From the NCBI RefSeq assembly GCF_000372725.1, contig NW_005197128.1, positions 43,314 to 107,313 on the forward strand: a stretch of 64,000 nt of DNA, in the 5' to 3' direction. The translations under genes were made by a program, and so were the position numbers. The notes below the pieces were generated by a model. The model saw only the letters and a list, made by a program, of their open reading frames with translations. It did no database searches and was not told the origin of the DNA. This document shows positions 12,601-23,630 of the stretch, one piece after another. The stretch's first letter is position 1. Each line of letters starts with the position of its first letter. Origin of the DNA: Emiliania huxleyi CCMP1516. Taxonomy: Eukaryota; Haptophyta; Isochrysidales; Noelaerhabdaceae.

Positions 12601-15600
12601 GCAAGGACGACTGCATCACCTGTCCGGCTGGCACATTTTGCCCGACCGGCTCTGATGACGCCATCGACTGCGCGCCGGGCACCTTCACCGCCCTCGCCGG
12701 ACAGAGCATCTGCCAGAAGTGCCCCGCCGGCGAATATCAGGACTCGAGCGGCGCCACCAACTGCATCGCGTGCGTGCCGGGCCATTACTGCGCCGAGGGC
12801 GCCTCGGCGCCGCTGCCCTGCCCCGCCGGGACGCGCATCAACGCCTCCCTCGACCTCATGACGAGCAAGGACGACTGCATCACCTGTCCGGCCGGCACGT
12901 TTTGCCCGACCGGCTCTGATGACGCCATCGACTGCGCGCCGGGCACCTTCACCGCCCTCGCCGGACAGAGCATCTGCGAGAGGTGCCCTCGCGGCTCGTC
13001 CTCCGGCGCCGGCAGCTCTTCCTGCGACGAGTGCGCTGCCGACACTTACGCCGCCAACGAGGGCCAGGGCGAGTGCATCCCCTGCCCCTACCCTCTTGCT
13101 AGCGGCACTGGCAGCGTCACCTGCTCCGTCTGCAAGGCGGGATTCTACCTGAAGGCGAGCGCCGACCCGGCCGACATCTTCTCCTCCCCGACCGACTACT
13201 GCAAGCCATGCCCGCCGGACGCCGCGTGCCCGGTCGGCACGACCCTCGAGACCCTTGGCATCCCGCCCGGCTTCTGGCGCGCCAGCTTCTCCAGCGCCGA
13301 GCTCACAGAGTGCCGCGCCTTTGGAGGGGATGGCCAGGCGGGCCAGGCGCGGTGTGTCGGCAATGTTGATCCGGGAGAGGCTAGCGGTCGGAGGGTGCAG
13401 GAGGCCGGCTTGGACTACTGCGCAGACGCCTTCGCCGGCCCCGAGTGCCAGCTCTGCCGCGAGCCGAACCACTACCTGGACGCCGACGGCGCCGCCTGCA
13501 ACGAGTGCGTCGCTGTCGGCACGGCGGCGGGGCGCATGGCGGGCACCGCCCTCGGCCTCTGCGTCGCGTTTGGCCTCGTGGCGTTGGCGTACTCAACTCA
13601 GCGCGGGCAAACCGAGTGGAGGAAGGAGCGCTTCATCGGACTTCCCTTGCGCATCGCCGACCGCACCGGCGACGCGATTTACAAAATCGGCCTCATCCCC
13701 AAGTTCAAGATCTTGTTTGGCTTCTACCAGGTCTGCCTCGTCCTCTCCACCACCTACTCGGCGCGGCTGCCGGAACGGTACACGGGCTGGACGGAGGCGC
13801 TGGCCGAAGCCGTCTTCATCGACTGGTCGGGCGTCGTGCTGCCGGTGCAGTGCCTGCCGCACAAGTCCCGGCTCATCGCCGTCGCGATCTCTCCCATCGG
13901 CGTCATCGCTCTGCTCCTCTTTGCTGGCATTGTCTTGCGGCTCTGTGCTCGCTGGCGGCGTGCTCGGCGAGGGGCTGGCTGCGAGAGCGGCTCCGAGGTC
14001 GACGGCGCGACAAGCAACGTTCTCGGTGCTGGCGAAGCACAGCTGCAGGACCAGGAGCCACCATCGTCTTCAGCTGCGGAGCCACCGACGGCGCTGGCCG
14101 AAACTGACGATGCGGCGGTCTTTTCATGGCCTGCAGAGGTGGCGCTCGGCCTCCTCGACCTCACGCCGGCGGGTCTCGTGCTCATTTTTCTCTTCGTGCC
14201 GTCTGTGAGCGCCACGATCTTGCGCGCGTGGTCGTGCCAGGTGCTAGCCACAAACAAACAAGCCCCCCCCCAACCCCAACCCCCTTAGCATGTGTGTCGA
14301 TGTGCGTGCGCAGGGCTACATCACCTCTGCGCCGGGCGAAACGCTCGCTCTGGTCGAGTACATGCGGCAGGACGCGAGCGTCGAGTGCGGCACCGCCGAG
14401 CACGACTCCATCACGAGACTCGCCACCGGCTTCGTCGTCCTCTGGCCGGTCGGCTCGCTAGTCCTCTACTCGGCCCTTCTTCTCGCATGCTACAAGCCGC
14501 TGCAGGCCAAGTCGCCGAACGCGCTGACGAAGGCCACCGCCTTCCTTCACCGGGAGTACAAAAGGAACTGGTACTGGTGGGAGGCGGCCGATCTGGCCCG
14601 CAAGCTCTTTCTGACGGGCTTCGTGCTGCTGGTTGCCGAGGAGGAGGACTCCTTTGTTCGTCTCGTCGTGGCGGTGCTCGTGTGTTCGTGCTACGCCGTC
14701 GTGATCGCCCTGATCCAGCCCTACAAGCGGTTCGGGGACAACATCCTCGCCGTGGTGCGCCTTTCGCCCAATCCCACACGCCCTTTGCGCTTGCTTGTGC
14801 TGCAGCTCTCAGCACACGCTTGGATCGCCATCGCCAGTCCATCACCCACCCCACACACGCCCTTTCCACTGCAGTCACTCTGAGCCCAACGGACGCGGCT
14901 CGCACTGCAGGCCACCAGCCTCGTCCTCCTCCTCCTCTTCCTCGGTGCCAGCTGGACCACCATCTTCCTCAACATCGAGTTGCGATTCCCCGGGGACGAG
15001 CCGGGGCAGTCGGCCTCCGCCGTCCTCGGCTTCAGGTCTGAGAATGGACTGGTGAACTGGATGCTCGTCCTTACTGCGGCTGCGCTCCTGATCTTCCTCG
15101 TGGGTACCATCATCGCCATCCACCAGCTTGCCAAGGTCCCCACGATTCGCCTCGTCTCAACCAAGCAGCCCCCCGAGCTGGCTCTGGTGGACGGCCTCAC
15201 GTGGCACCTCTTCCTTTCGCACATCTGGTCAGTCCTGTGGTCAGAGGGAGAGGCTGCGTAGGAACCCGCCAGAACGACCCGCCACTCCCCGAATAGGTCC
15301 ACCGGCCAAGACGCCGTCGCGGTCATCAAGAATGAGCTTAAGCTCTTGATCCCCGGCATCAAGATCTTCCTCGATGTGGATGATTTGAAGGACATCGGGT
15401 CGCTGGAGGATTACGTTGACCGCACGCAGGTCATGCTCTTCTTCCTGTCGAAGGGCTACTTCCGCTCGAAGGCACTCCCCCAGCCCCTCCCTTTCCGTGC
15501 CTCGCTGTGTCGCCCACGACTACTCGTGCGCTCCTTGCCTGCAGAACTGCCTGCGCGAGATTCGGACGTCGCTCGAGAAGAGCAAGCCGCTCGTCCTCGT

Positions 15601-16739
15601 GCAAGAGGCGGACCCGGCCAAGGGCGGCGGGACGCTGCAGGCGCTCCCCGCCCGACCCCTGCTCGATGACCCTGCGGGGATTGCTCTCGCCACACACGGC
15701 TCTGAGGGGCGGTGTCGCCGCCGCCGCCGCACGCCAGCACTCACTCACGCATACCGTCGCTGCACGACTGCAGGAGTTGCGAGCACAGTGCCCGGAGGTC
15801 CTCCAGCCGGAGATCTTTGACAGGGGGTGGGCGCAGACGACGTGGCACCGCATCGACGAGTATCAGCGTGTCTCGCTTAAGATCATCTCCGAGGTGCCGC
15901 CACGGACCTGCAGCTGTTCTGCCGTCGCCTCGACCTTGACCGCCGCCCCCTCGCACCTACCCACAGGCGCTCCTCCTCTGCTCGCCACACTACCTGAACC
16001 TGACCTCCCTCGCGCTCTTCATCCCGGGCGAGGTCCAGGGCCAGCCGATCTCCTTCTCCAAGTCCGTCGTGCTCTGGGCCTCGCCGTTCGATGAGGGCGC
16101 AGACGAGCTGGCCAGCGAGCTCGCCACCAATTTCTCCGGTCTCACCGTCTCCACCGCCGAGGAGGCGGGCGACGCCACGCACATGCTCCTCTATCTGAAC
16201 GCCGACACCTGGTCCGACGAGCGGCTGGCCGAGCAGGTCAAGCAGGCGCGCCAGGACAGGCTGAAGATCGTCATGGCGCACGAGAACGACCTCGACCGCG
16301 GCGGCTGTGAGTTCGCCAAGTTTTTTGAGACCACGCCGCAGGAACGCTGCCGATCAGCGGTCGATCTTTTATGTCCCGCCCGCTCCATGCCCCCCTTCCC
16401 CGCCGCCGCAGGAGCTCATCAACGCCGGGCTCTACGACGCCCTCGCCATTGCCTGCTTCCCCGGCCTGCACCATGAGGTGCGCTCCCCCGGCGGCACCTT
16501 TGCCACAGCGCCCGCCTCCTGAAGCGACTGATCTTGCACCCCCGGTCTCACAGGTGTCGCTCGTGCTGCTGGCCAAGGCTCTGGGCGCAACCCCGGTGAG
16601 CGCTCGCTCGAGCATCCGCGACTCGCTTTCGAATATCGGGCGCTTCACTACCGTGCCTCGCGGCTCGACGACGTCCGACCCAGTCGTTACCGAGGAGGAT
16701 TCGCAGCTGGAGCAGGTGCCAGAGGTGGAGCAGGTGTAG
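74..16739 (+). CDS. Giant multidomain membrane receptor: C2-like, MAM, beta-helix, GCC2/GCC3 repeats, multi-TM, TIR (start uncertain)
   Basis: Probable surface receptor with a cytosolic TIR signalling domain, about 4,900 residues. Exons I place: 74-244, 322-651, 730-1116, 1191-1238, 1354-1650, 1725-1787, 1861-2079, 2156-2488, 2561-2683, 2759-about 4397, three short exons in 4441-4890, 5007-14240, 14314-14754, 14911-15227, 15297-15471, 15545-15640, 15774-15893, 15967-16341, 16412-16477, 16554-16739. The frame stays open and most junctions are phase 0. Order: Lys/Pro-rich N-terminus with repeated exons; membrane anchor (2252-2320, YLLRLFGIVALLCLGTAF); C2-like segment (about 3190-3480); poly-Pro; MAM domain (3655-4130, CDFEVDTCIW to DDVSF); beta-helix repeats (4200-5300); Cys-rich ephrin-receptor-like modules (5640-13140); several TM helices (13530-15120); TIR (15210-15640, LFLSHIW, IFLDVDDLKDIGSLEDY, NCLREI); a second Rossmann-like block (16060-16570). 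The Glu of NCLREI aligns with the catalytic Glu of NADase TIRs, but the usual nearby Trp is Asn. It could be two genes, split near 3 kb; the gene may also begin before the window. Confidence 0.75.
322..1116 (+). repeat. Duplicated N-terminal exons of the giant receptor
   Basis: Exons 74-244 and 322-651 both end in a similar coding block (KVGFVPAGDGGRVTIV / KVGIVPADDGRITIV, then SPSLLGA and a GT donor). Exons 322-651 and 730-1116 both begin after a CCCACAG acceptor with ACGxKN. The short exons at 1191 and 1725 both begin GDADW, and the exon at 2759 begins GEADL. The N-terminal part has therefore grown by exon duplication. No known domain is recognised in it. Confidence 0.7.
3538..3605 (+). repeat. 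CCG/poly-proline microsatellite
   Basis: A run of CCG/CCT codons inside exon 2759-4397 encodes a poly-proline hinge between the C2-like segment and the MAM domain. A shorter Pro-rich hinge follows the MAM domain at 4140-4195. Both are probably flexible linkers on the extracellular side, and both are prone to slippage. Confidence 0.85.
4441..5006 (+). repeat. Tandem exon-plus-intron array of beta-helix units
   Basis: A unit of about 187 bp starts at 4441, 4627 and 4814, with a fourth, more diverged exon at 5007. Each unit is a short exon (first copy NGGVVSAYDCGAVSI then SDVSGCSA) followed by an intron ending CTCCTCGCAACCGCAG or a near copy. The exons resemble Pmp-type or right-handed beta-helix repeats, and the giant exon from 5007 continues with the same style (GGAVFVASG, GGGLYSAGG). 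Complete units including the intron have been duplicated, so each duplication adds one rung to the protein and stays in frame. Confidence 0.7.
5930..11349 (+). repeat. Higher-order tandem repeat of GCC2/GCC3 modules (about 780 or 930 bp)
   Basis: The peptide FCPxGSSRELDAQC recurs seven times, near 5965, 6895, 7675, 8455, 9235, 10162 and 10942. The spacing is 780 bp (260 residues) or about 930 bp (310 residues). Within each unit are several 40-50-residue cysteine modules of the type CxxCxxGxYxxxxxxxxCxxC seen in ephrin-receptor-like (GCC2/GCC3) domains. Units are nearly identical at the DNA level, including silent positions, so the array was expanded or homogenised recently. No stop interrupts it. 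Confidence 0.9.
11350..12933 (+). repeat. Six copies of a 264-bp coding repeat
   Basis: Six almost identical 264-bp units (88 residues) start at about 11350, 11614, 11878, 12142, 12406 and 12670, with a partial seventh from 12934. Each unit carries CQKCxAGEYQDSSG, CVPGHYCAEGASAPLPC and CPAGTFCPTGSDDAIDC. Copies differ at only a few bases, some shared by alternate copies (for example GCTGGCACATTTT versus GCCGGCACGTTTT), which suggests expansion as a two-unit block. Confidence 0.92.
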
Positions 16740-17743
16740 AGGTGACGAGCAACTTTGCAGTTCGGCTCAAGCGGCAAGGGTTGGATCGCGCTAACCACTT
16801 CCAGGAGTGCGCTGCGTTGGCATAGGGCGTTTTATGTACATGCTGAGGCTTCCTCGTAACGACGAGCTAACATATTAGAGACGACTCTCTCTCATCCTCA
16901 CTGTGAACAGTCGGGATCTGTAACTATCTGCGCAGCTGAATTTATAGAGAGTCTGCGCGTGTTATGTGTGTCCGCGCTGTATATGGCGCCGTTACGTTAC
17001 GTGAGCGGAACTCCGGCAAGAGGGACTAGCGCGTGTCGCACTAGTTGTACTTTTCGTATTAGTAAAATTAGTATACTGTTTCTCGGGTCCGAGGGCAGCC
17101 TGAGGGCCCAACTTCAGAATCGTGCTTTTTGGGTTGGGTTGGGTTGTTGGCCCGGGTTGGGTTGTTCCGCGTGAGGTTGGGTCGTCGGCGCGAATGATGA
17201 GGTCTCGACCGCCGCCGCTCACGCCAGCGGACGGCCACCATCGGTGTTTTTGGCTTCGCCACCGTCCAAGGCGTGCGCCATGCGCTCGCCGGCATCGAGC
17301 GAGCAACGTGATCGACCGAGCGGCTTGCTGTGTGGACGCCTTCTTCTGGCTCTCGTCGAGAGCGTTTTGCGTCCCGGCGGGTGGGAGAATATGTGTCGTC
17401 TGATGTGTCACTGTGTGCGTCACATCGGTCTTGATAACAAGCACGGTCGATCCGTCGAAGCGATACACTCGTTCCTATCACGCTGGAAGGCTGGCACGGA
17501 GCTCTGTGCCGACACACAGAAGAGCCGTGCGGCAAGAGAAGAGCTCGATGGGGAGCGAGAACCGTCAGATTTTCAGGTGTAACCTGAAGTCCGTCGCGAT
17601 GCACTCAATCCCTCCCGAGCGAAAGCCTGTGGCTCTCTCGAACTCGTCGATATATTGCGGATAAACTGCTCTTCCCGCATAGCTTGCAGAGTCAGAGGCG
17701 CAGAAAGGCTGCGAGTGCTCGACGAGTCTTGCGAGCTGCGCGG
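16740..17743. other. Intergenic stretch between two convergent genes; no gene seen
   Basis: This lies between the receptor stop (+) and the phosphoesterase stop (-), so it should hold both 3' UTRs. The only patterned part is a run of GGGTT/GGTTG units at about 17129-17185. I see no open frame with recognisable content. Confidence 0.6.
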
Positions 17744-19496
17744 TCAAACCTGGGGGGAACTGACCGCATCAAGGCGGACTTCCGAAACCTGGGTGAGCAC
17801 CCACCAACCGTCCGCACGCAGCGTCCCCACGCGGGGCTCCTCGCCAAGCGAAAAGTCGAGGCTCCCGCCGTCTGACAGCGTGCCGTGCACGCGCAGCGCC
17901 GCCTCGTCGCCCTCGAGGCTCCCTGCCACCTCGACCACCGCCCTGCCCCGCGGCCGCGCCGACGCCGGCGGCGGCGCCCCGCGTGGCTTCTCCGATCCCG
18001 GCACACCCGCCGTCGCCCCGGCCGGTGTCGCCACTGGTGCCGCCGCCGCCGCCGCCGCTTCCGCCGCCAGCTGGAGTCGGTGACCGGCTGGCGGCTGGCT
18101 CTGCCCGGGCAGAGGCGCCGACGGAGACGCAACCCACTCGACGCTGTCGCTGAAGGAGGTGTCCGCAGTCACGACGACAAGCTCGCCTACCGCCAAGCGG
18201 GCAGAGTGACGCGTTGCGCGCCTCGGAAGTGGGCGCTGGGGAGCGCTCGCCTTGGGCGTGCGGCGCGCGGCAGCGCATCAGCACGGGTGCATCCCCGTGC
18301 GGCTGGTGGCCGCACACGAGTGTGTGAACGCCCTGCCGCAGCAGCCACGCCACCACCGCCGGCGCGGGGGGCGCGGGCTGGCCGTCCTCCAGGAAGGAGT
18401 CGTACACCACCTGAGAGCCAGTCGCGCCGCGTCTGGTCACGTCTGGCCCCGCCTCCCGCGCGCCCCCCCGGAAGGGCAGCGGGCTCGCCGTCGGCGACTT
18501 GGCGCCTCCAGGCTGGCTCGCCATGCCATACGACATCAGCCTCCCGCCCGGCCGGTCGAAGAAGCCGTGCCCGAGCCGGTCCTCCCTCCCAGGCCACGTC
18601 GGCCCGGCGGCGGCGTCGCCGTCCGCGCACCACTCGTCGACCTCCGAAGCCGCGAAACGGTTCATCGCCTCCACCCACGCCACCACGCCCTCGCGCGCCC
18701 CCGCGCCCTCGCCGCCCTCACGGCCGGGCACCGACCCGACCGCGTCGGGCTTGAGGCCACCGTGCACGAAGAGCGTGCCGCCGATCAGCGCACAGAGCTG
18801 GCCCGCTTGCAGGAAGGAGCGCAGCGCGCCGCCCCGCTGCAGCGAGCCGGCGAAGCTGCGCAGCACGTCGCGGTCGCTCAGCGCGCCGCTCTCGACGCCG
18901 CGCGCCGCCGCAAGCTCGGACCTCCGGAGCTCGAAGGCGCGCGGCGAGCCCATGTTGTCGCTCAGCATCCACCGCAGCCTGCTCGAAGGCTCGTCGGCTA
19001 GAGGCGCGGCCTGCGCCGCCAGCCAGCCCGCAGGCGTCGCCGTCGCACCCGAGCGGCGCCAGTACACCCCCGGGTGCGCGGCGGCGGGGAGCCAGAGCGC
19101 GGAGGGCGGCGGCGCCAGCTCGGCCGTCAGGCGCATCTTGTTGATGTCGCGGTTGCCGAGCAGCAGGTGCACGCGGCTCGGGTGCCGGCGCTTGAGGCGG
19201 AGCAGGCTGTCGAGAAAGGCCAGGTCGCCGCCGCCCTTGTCGACGCTGTCGCCGCCAAAGACGAGGTGGCATCCAGGCCGCAGTGCTAGGTCGTCGAGCG
19301 CGCGGCCCGGCTCGAGGACCGCCGAGAGGCGGCAGTAGCTCTCCCAAAAGGCGGTGTCGCCCTCGACGTCGGTCACATAGCCCCATGTGGGCGCAGCGCG
19401 GCCGGTGGCGAGGCGTGCGGCGTGACGCAGAGTGCGAGGAGTCGCGACACAGGCGGCGGCGAAGCTGGAGAGGCGGCGGTTGCATATATCCCGCAA
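17744..19496 (-). CDS. Calcineurin-like metallophosphoesterase (start unresolved)
   Basis: Predicted metal-dependent phosphoesterase. Exon 1 runs from about 19496 down to 18251 and exon 2 from 18186 to the stop at 17744; the 64-bp intron has a GC donor and joins ...APHAQ to GELVVVTADTSFSD in frame. Motifs of the family are visible: YVTDVEGD, FGGDSVDKGGGDL (GDxxD), LLGNRDINK (GNRD in place of GNHD) and LVCGHQPHGD (GHxxHGD), then TADTSFSD. The C-terminus has an unusual 100-residue Ala/Pro-rich stretch before a conserved end (HGTLSDGGSLDFSLG, GWWVLT). The first in-frame codon at 19496 is TTG and no ATG follows before the catalytic core, so a short upstream exon probably supplies the start. Substrate unknown. 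The intron start and exon 2 share GCGAGC. Confidence 0.85.
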
Positions 19497-21037
19497 ATAC
19501 TTGATTTTTCACGAGGAAGCCGCCTACTCCTGTGGCTTAGGGCTCGCCCATGCTCTCGCGCTGTCGCTGCTTGCGTGGTTGATTGTGCCGGCACAGCACT
19601 CTGCCGCAGGCGCGGCGATGGCATTGGTTGACGGCAATGGCAGTGGCGATGGCAATGGCAGTGGTGGAGGAGGGAGTGGAGGAGGAGTGCAGACAGCAGC
19701 CACGATAGATGAAGTCAGATATCGCATAATAATCTCATAGTCGCTGCAAGTTTGCCTGGTGAGAATAAGAGGCAATCACGCCGTGCGCAATGCGGAGAAG
19801 GCATGAGGCAATGCAGAACGCAAGAGGGGAATGCATGCGACGGCGCAGCGGCGCAGGTAAATGCGGAGCGTAAAACCGCGCGCAGGCGGCATCACAAACG
19901 GCGCAAGAAACAGGAGCAGCACGATGGACACAAGGACATAGTGCACCGCTGTGCCGTTGAATGGCCGCATCCTGCCATGGTGCGTCGTGGTACAGAGGCG
20001 CGTCGTGGTGCCCACATTTGTAGGTGCAAGCTGAACCACTCTTCACCGGGTGATGCAATGGGCGAGTATGCCGCCTCTTTATCGCGTGCACACCCTTCGC
20101 CACCGCGGGCTCCATGCGGCAGTTTATCATGAGCCGAGCCAAGGAGGCTAGGCCTCGATTCATCGACTACTACGACCCGACGCCGGCTGGACTGGCTCGG
20201 GCATATCAGCAGGGTGGATTCCAACCGCCTCCTCGTCGCATGCTCTCGTCGTAGCTCATGGGTGCCCCCCACGACCGGCCGATCGGATGCCCCAACATGT
20301 CGTACGGGCGTTGCATCCGCAGCGCCCGTCGACCGCTCGAGGTGGCCCGAACTCGAGGCCCGAGATCGCCGCCGATCGCCCCACTTGGCGCCAGACGCTG
20401 CATAACAGGCGTCGGCCCGACGCCTTATTTGCTATGTTAGAGAGGAAAGCCGCCCTCCCTGCGTATCGCGCGCACTAAACCAGAGACGTGCACAGCGAGG
20501 ACAATGCGGCTATGGACACCACGCTACGGGCGCTTGCGAGGTCGTGAGCGATGTGATCACACCTCGCTCGACCGAGATTCGGCTCGCTATACTGTTGCCT
20601 CTGCACAACCCTCTCCTGAGATCGCACAGAAGTGAACGCCTCGTGTGCGTCTGCCCCCCGTGTTTCTGCGTGTGCGTGTGCCCCGTATGTTTCTTGTGCG
20701 TGTGCGCGAGCGCGGTGTGCCCCATGTTTCTGCGTGTGCGTGTGCTCAGACGTGTGTGAGACTGAAACTTGATTGCTCATGCACCGCCGCTTGATTTCCC
20801 TACGCCAAAACAGGAAAGGGCGACGGATTAGTTGAGGTTGCGAGTACGGCAGCTATTGCGAGCTGGCGCGTCTACGGCGTTGCGTGCGACACAAGGAAGG
20901 TCGCGTGTGCGACGAGGTCAATGGATCGGATTCCGTCCTCAGACAAGCGAGGGCTCACGATGAGGGCTACTCTTCACCCCATCGCCTCCACTGCCGTCGC
21001 CGCTGCCGTCACCGTCAGCGCCGACCCCGTCTCTCAT
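19497..21037. other. Gene-poor stretch, no supported gene
   Basis: Contains short GGCAATGGCAGTGG-type repeats (19621-19680) and a GT-rich tandem repeat at about 20640-20755, in which blocks like CCCCGTGTTTCTGCGTGTGCG recur at roughly 45-bp spacing. Small frames overlap everywhere without domain content. The upstream part may hold the first exon of the phosphoesterase. Confidence 0.55.
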
Positions 21038-21137
21038 NNNNNNNNNNNNNNNNNNNNNNNNNNNNNNNNNNNNNNNNNNNNNNNNNNNNNNNNNNNNNNN
21101 NNNNNNNNNNNNNNNNNNNNNNNNNNNNNNNNNNNNN
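21038..21137. other. Assembly gap (100 N)
   Basis: A run of exactly 100 N, the usual placeholder for a gap of unknown size. It sits at the edge of a GCC/CCG-rich low-complexity tract, which probably caused the break. Confidence 0.98.
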
Positions 21138-22200
21138 CACCGCCGCCGCCGCCGCCACCCCGCCGTTGCCGCTGCGGCGTCGGCGCCACTGCCGCCGTCG
21201 CCGCCGCCGCCGCTACCGCCGCTATCTCCATCGTCACTGTGACCGACATCGTGGCCACCGCCAGGCCACCACCGACGCCCCATCACCGCGTACCGCCACC
21301 ACCGTCACCGCCGCCGCCGCCGCCCCCCGCCACCATTGCCCCCGCCGCCGTCGCCCCTGCTGCCGTCACCACCGCCGCCATCGCTATTGACGCCGTCGCG
21401 CCACTGTCACTGTCACCGCGAGCATCGTCTCAGCCAGCTCACAACCGCCACGCCACCGTCACCGCCGCCACACCTTCACCACAATACCACCGCCGTCGCC
21501 TCCGCCGCCGTCGCCTCTGCCGCCTTCGCCGCCGCCGCCGTCGCCTCCGCCGCCGTCGCCTCCACCTCCGCCGCCGGCGCCACTGCCGCCGTCGCCGCCG
21601 CCGCCGCTACCGCCGCCATCTCCATCGTCACTGTCATATCGGCACCGTTGTCGCCGCCAGGCCACCACCAACGCCCCATCACCGTACCGCCACCACCGTC
21701 ATCGCCGCCGCCGCTGCCCCCGCCGCCATCGCCATCGCCCCCGCTGCCGTCGCCGCCACCGCCGTCACCACCGCCGCCATCGTTACTGCCGCGCCGTCGA
21801 GCCCCTGCCACGCCACCGGAGTCGCCGCCAGCCCACAACCGCCACCACCGCCACCGCCGCGACACCGTCACCGCAACACCACCTCCACCTCCGCCGCCCC
21901 CCCTTGCCGTCGCCCCAGCCGCCTCGCCCCCACCGCCGTCGCCCCCACCGCCGTCGCCCACGCCGATGTCGCCGTCGCCACCATCTCAACCGCCACCGTC
22001 GTCGCCACCACCAACACACACCGTCCCCACAACCGCCAGCCCACCGCCGTCGCCTAAGACCGCCTCCGCCGCCGTCGCCATTACCGCCTTCATCACCGCT
22101 GCCGTCGCCTCCCGCCTCCTCTCCACTCTCGCCCGCCAACATCTCCGCCTCTCGACACCTTCGCCTCTGTCGCCGGCGCCGCCGGCGCCTCCTGCGCCGT
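21138..22200. repeat. GCC/CCA-rich low-complexity tract
   Basis: About 1 kb of CCGCCG, CACCGT and CCACCA triplets. It stays open in several frames on both strands, giving Pro/Ala/Ser/Thr-rich or Gly/Asp-rich paper translations. There is no domain, no signal peptide and no consistent codon bias, so I do not call a gene. A Pro-rich extracellular matrix protein cannot be fully excluded. Confidence 0.8.
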
Positions 22201-22904
22201 CTACCAGAGCAATGAGAAGCGCTGTGCCAAAACCATCCGCTACCCTAGGGCTCGCCGTTAGTATAAAGTTGACGCGGGCCGGGTAATAAGATAGGCAGCC
22301 TTACAATGGCGACCCCGAGCGCCTCGTCTGCCCCATGGGCATGGTGATTGTGTGCCGGAGCTCTTCCTTGCCGGCCGGACGAGCTCTCGCTGCGGTCCGA
22401 ATGCGCTTTTTCGGCGGGGGTTACAGCATCGGCGGGGGTTACAGCTCTTAGGCAAACGCAAGAACGGCATGCCATTCGTGTGAGAAAGGGGCAGCCATTG
22501 TTCAAACATATTTTTGAAACGCTCCCATACTTCTACATTACCTGCGGTCACGGACACAGTCACCTTGCCTCGGACAGCGCGGCTCTACTTGCTATCGGGA
22601 CGAGCAGAGGGCACACAGTACATGCTACATGTACATGTGCATGCACATGTTGTGATGATGCGGCGCCGATGGGGGCAGATACCAGGACGAGGCATGTGTG
22701 CAAGTCATGCGAACGCCGCGTTGCCCAGCCCCACGAGGGGCGCTCTTTCAGGAGACAGGCCCCCCAGCGTAGCTTGGCATGTGCAGCCAGGGTCCTACTC
22801 TTGTGCACAAGGATTACTATGGCATATGCCAGTAGATATTCAGCAAATAAGACAGCAATTGCAGCAAATTTGACAAATCTTATGGTTTTCGAGTGACAGT
22901 ATGG

Positions 22905-23285
22905 ATTCCGGGTGACACAGGTTTTGCAGCCCATGTTCAGGCGGCGGGCCTTCTCCTCGGTGTTGCCGAAGGCGTAGGAGTGGCCGACGGAGGCGGGCGT
23001 GCCGCCACTCGAGGCGTTGCCAACGCCCGTCGAGGAGGTCTTGAGGAGGGGCGTCCAGAGCTTGACTTCATTTACTTCATCGCATCCTCCCGGTCCCGCG
23101 TGGGGTTCTGCGAGGTCAGTCTTGTACCCCTCATTGTACTGCCGGGTGAGCTCTGGTTTCTCCTTGTCGCCGTGCACGACCGGCGCGTTGGCCGGGGCGC
23201 GCATCGCGTCCGCCCAGGCGGCGAGGACGCCGTCGTGGGGCCGCCGGTGGTGGGCCTTGTTGTTTGTAAGGGTAATCGCCGAAGA
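22905..23285 (-). other. Fragment of a dispersed repeated ORF
   Basis: Read on the minus strand, this region gives a plausible protein piece with NNKAHHRRPHDGVLAAW, NEGYKTDLAEP and KARRLNMGCK. The last block also occurs in the ORF fragment inside the TIR element at 50.4-51.0 kb. Two sites in one window sharing it point to a multi-copy element or gene family. I do not recognise the family. There is no start codon or complete frame here. The bases from 22210 to 22900 and from 23290 to 23600 show no gene. Confidence 0.4.
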
Positions 23286-23630
23286 AATTGTTTGTTCTTC
23301 TGTGAGAGTCGTTTTTCTCCCGCCCCCGTCACAGGGAAGGTGGAGCGGGCACGTTGTACGAGCGAGCAGGAAGTTTGGAGCACTTGGAGCACTTGGAGTG
23401 CAATCATTAGCCTCACATCCAGGGCCGGGGAGCTCAGAAGCGCACCCAGCGGGCCGGATGATCGGGATCGGGTTGCGGGCAAGAAAGCCCTAGCCCCGGG
23501 GGTGCGCGTTCGCAGGGCAAGGGCCTTAAAGTAAACACAGTTCTCCGAGGGTTAGTACCGCGCTCAGAGTTTTTTGCTTTTTAGCTTTGGTTTTTTAGTT
23601 CATGCGCGCACAAGCCGCACCCTTGTGTAT

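Noticed and set aside
11350-12933. Regular 264-bp array considered as a CRISPR or satellite
   Set aside because: The unit is entirely coding, in frame with the receptor, and has no spacer variation.
5130-13472. Antisense open frame of about 2,780 codons opposite the receptor repeats
   Set aside because: It results from the GC-rich repeats lacking CTA, TTA and TCA in that register. The product is Ala/Arg/Gly repeats with no domain, and the + frame has conserved cysteine modules.
17121-17185. GGGTT repeats considered as an interstitial telomere
   Set aside because: Units are irregular (GGGTT, GGTTG, GGGTTGTT) and do not match TTAGGG; only about 60 bp.
21336-22286. Proline/alanine-rich open frame in the CCG tract
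   Set aside because: Several frames on both strands stay open through the same triplet repeat; no signal peptide, domain or splice support.
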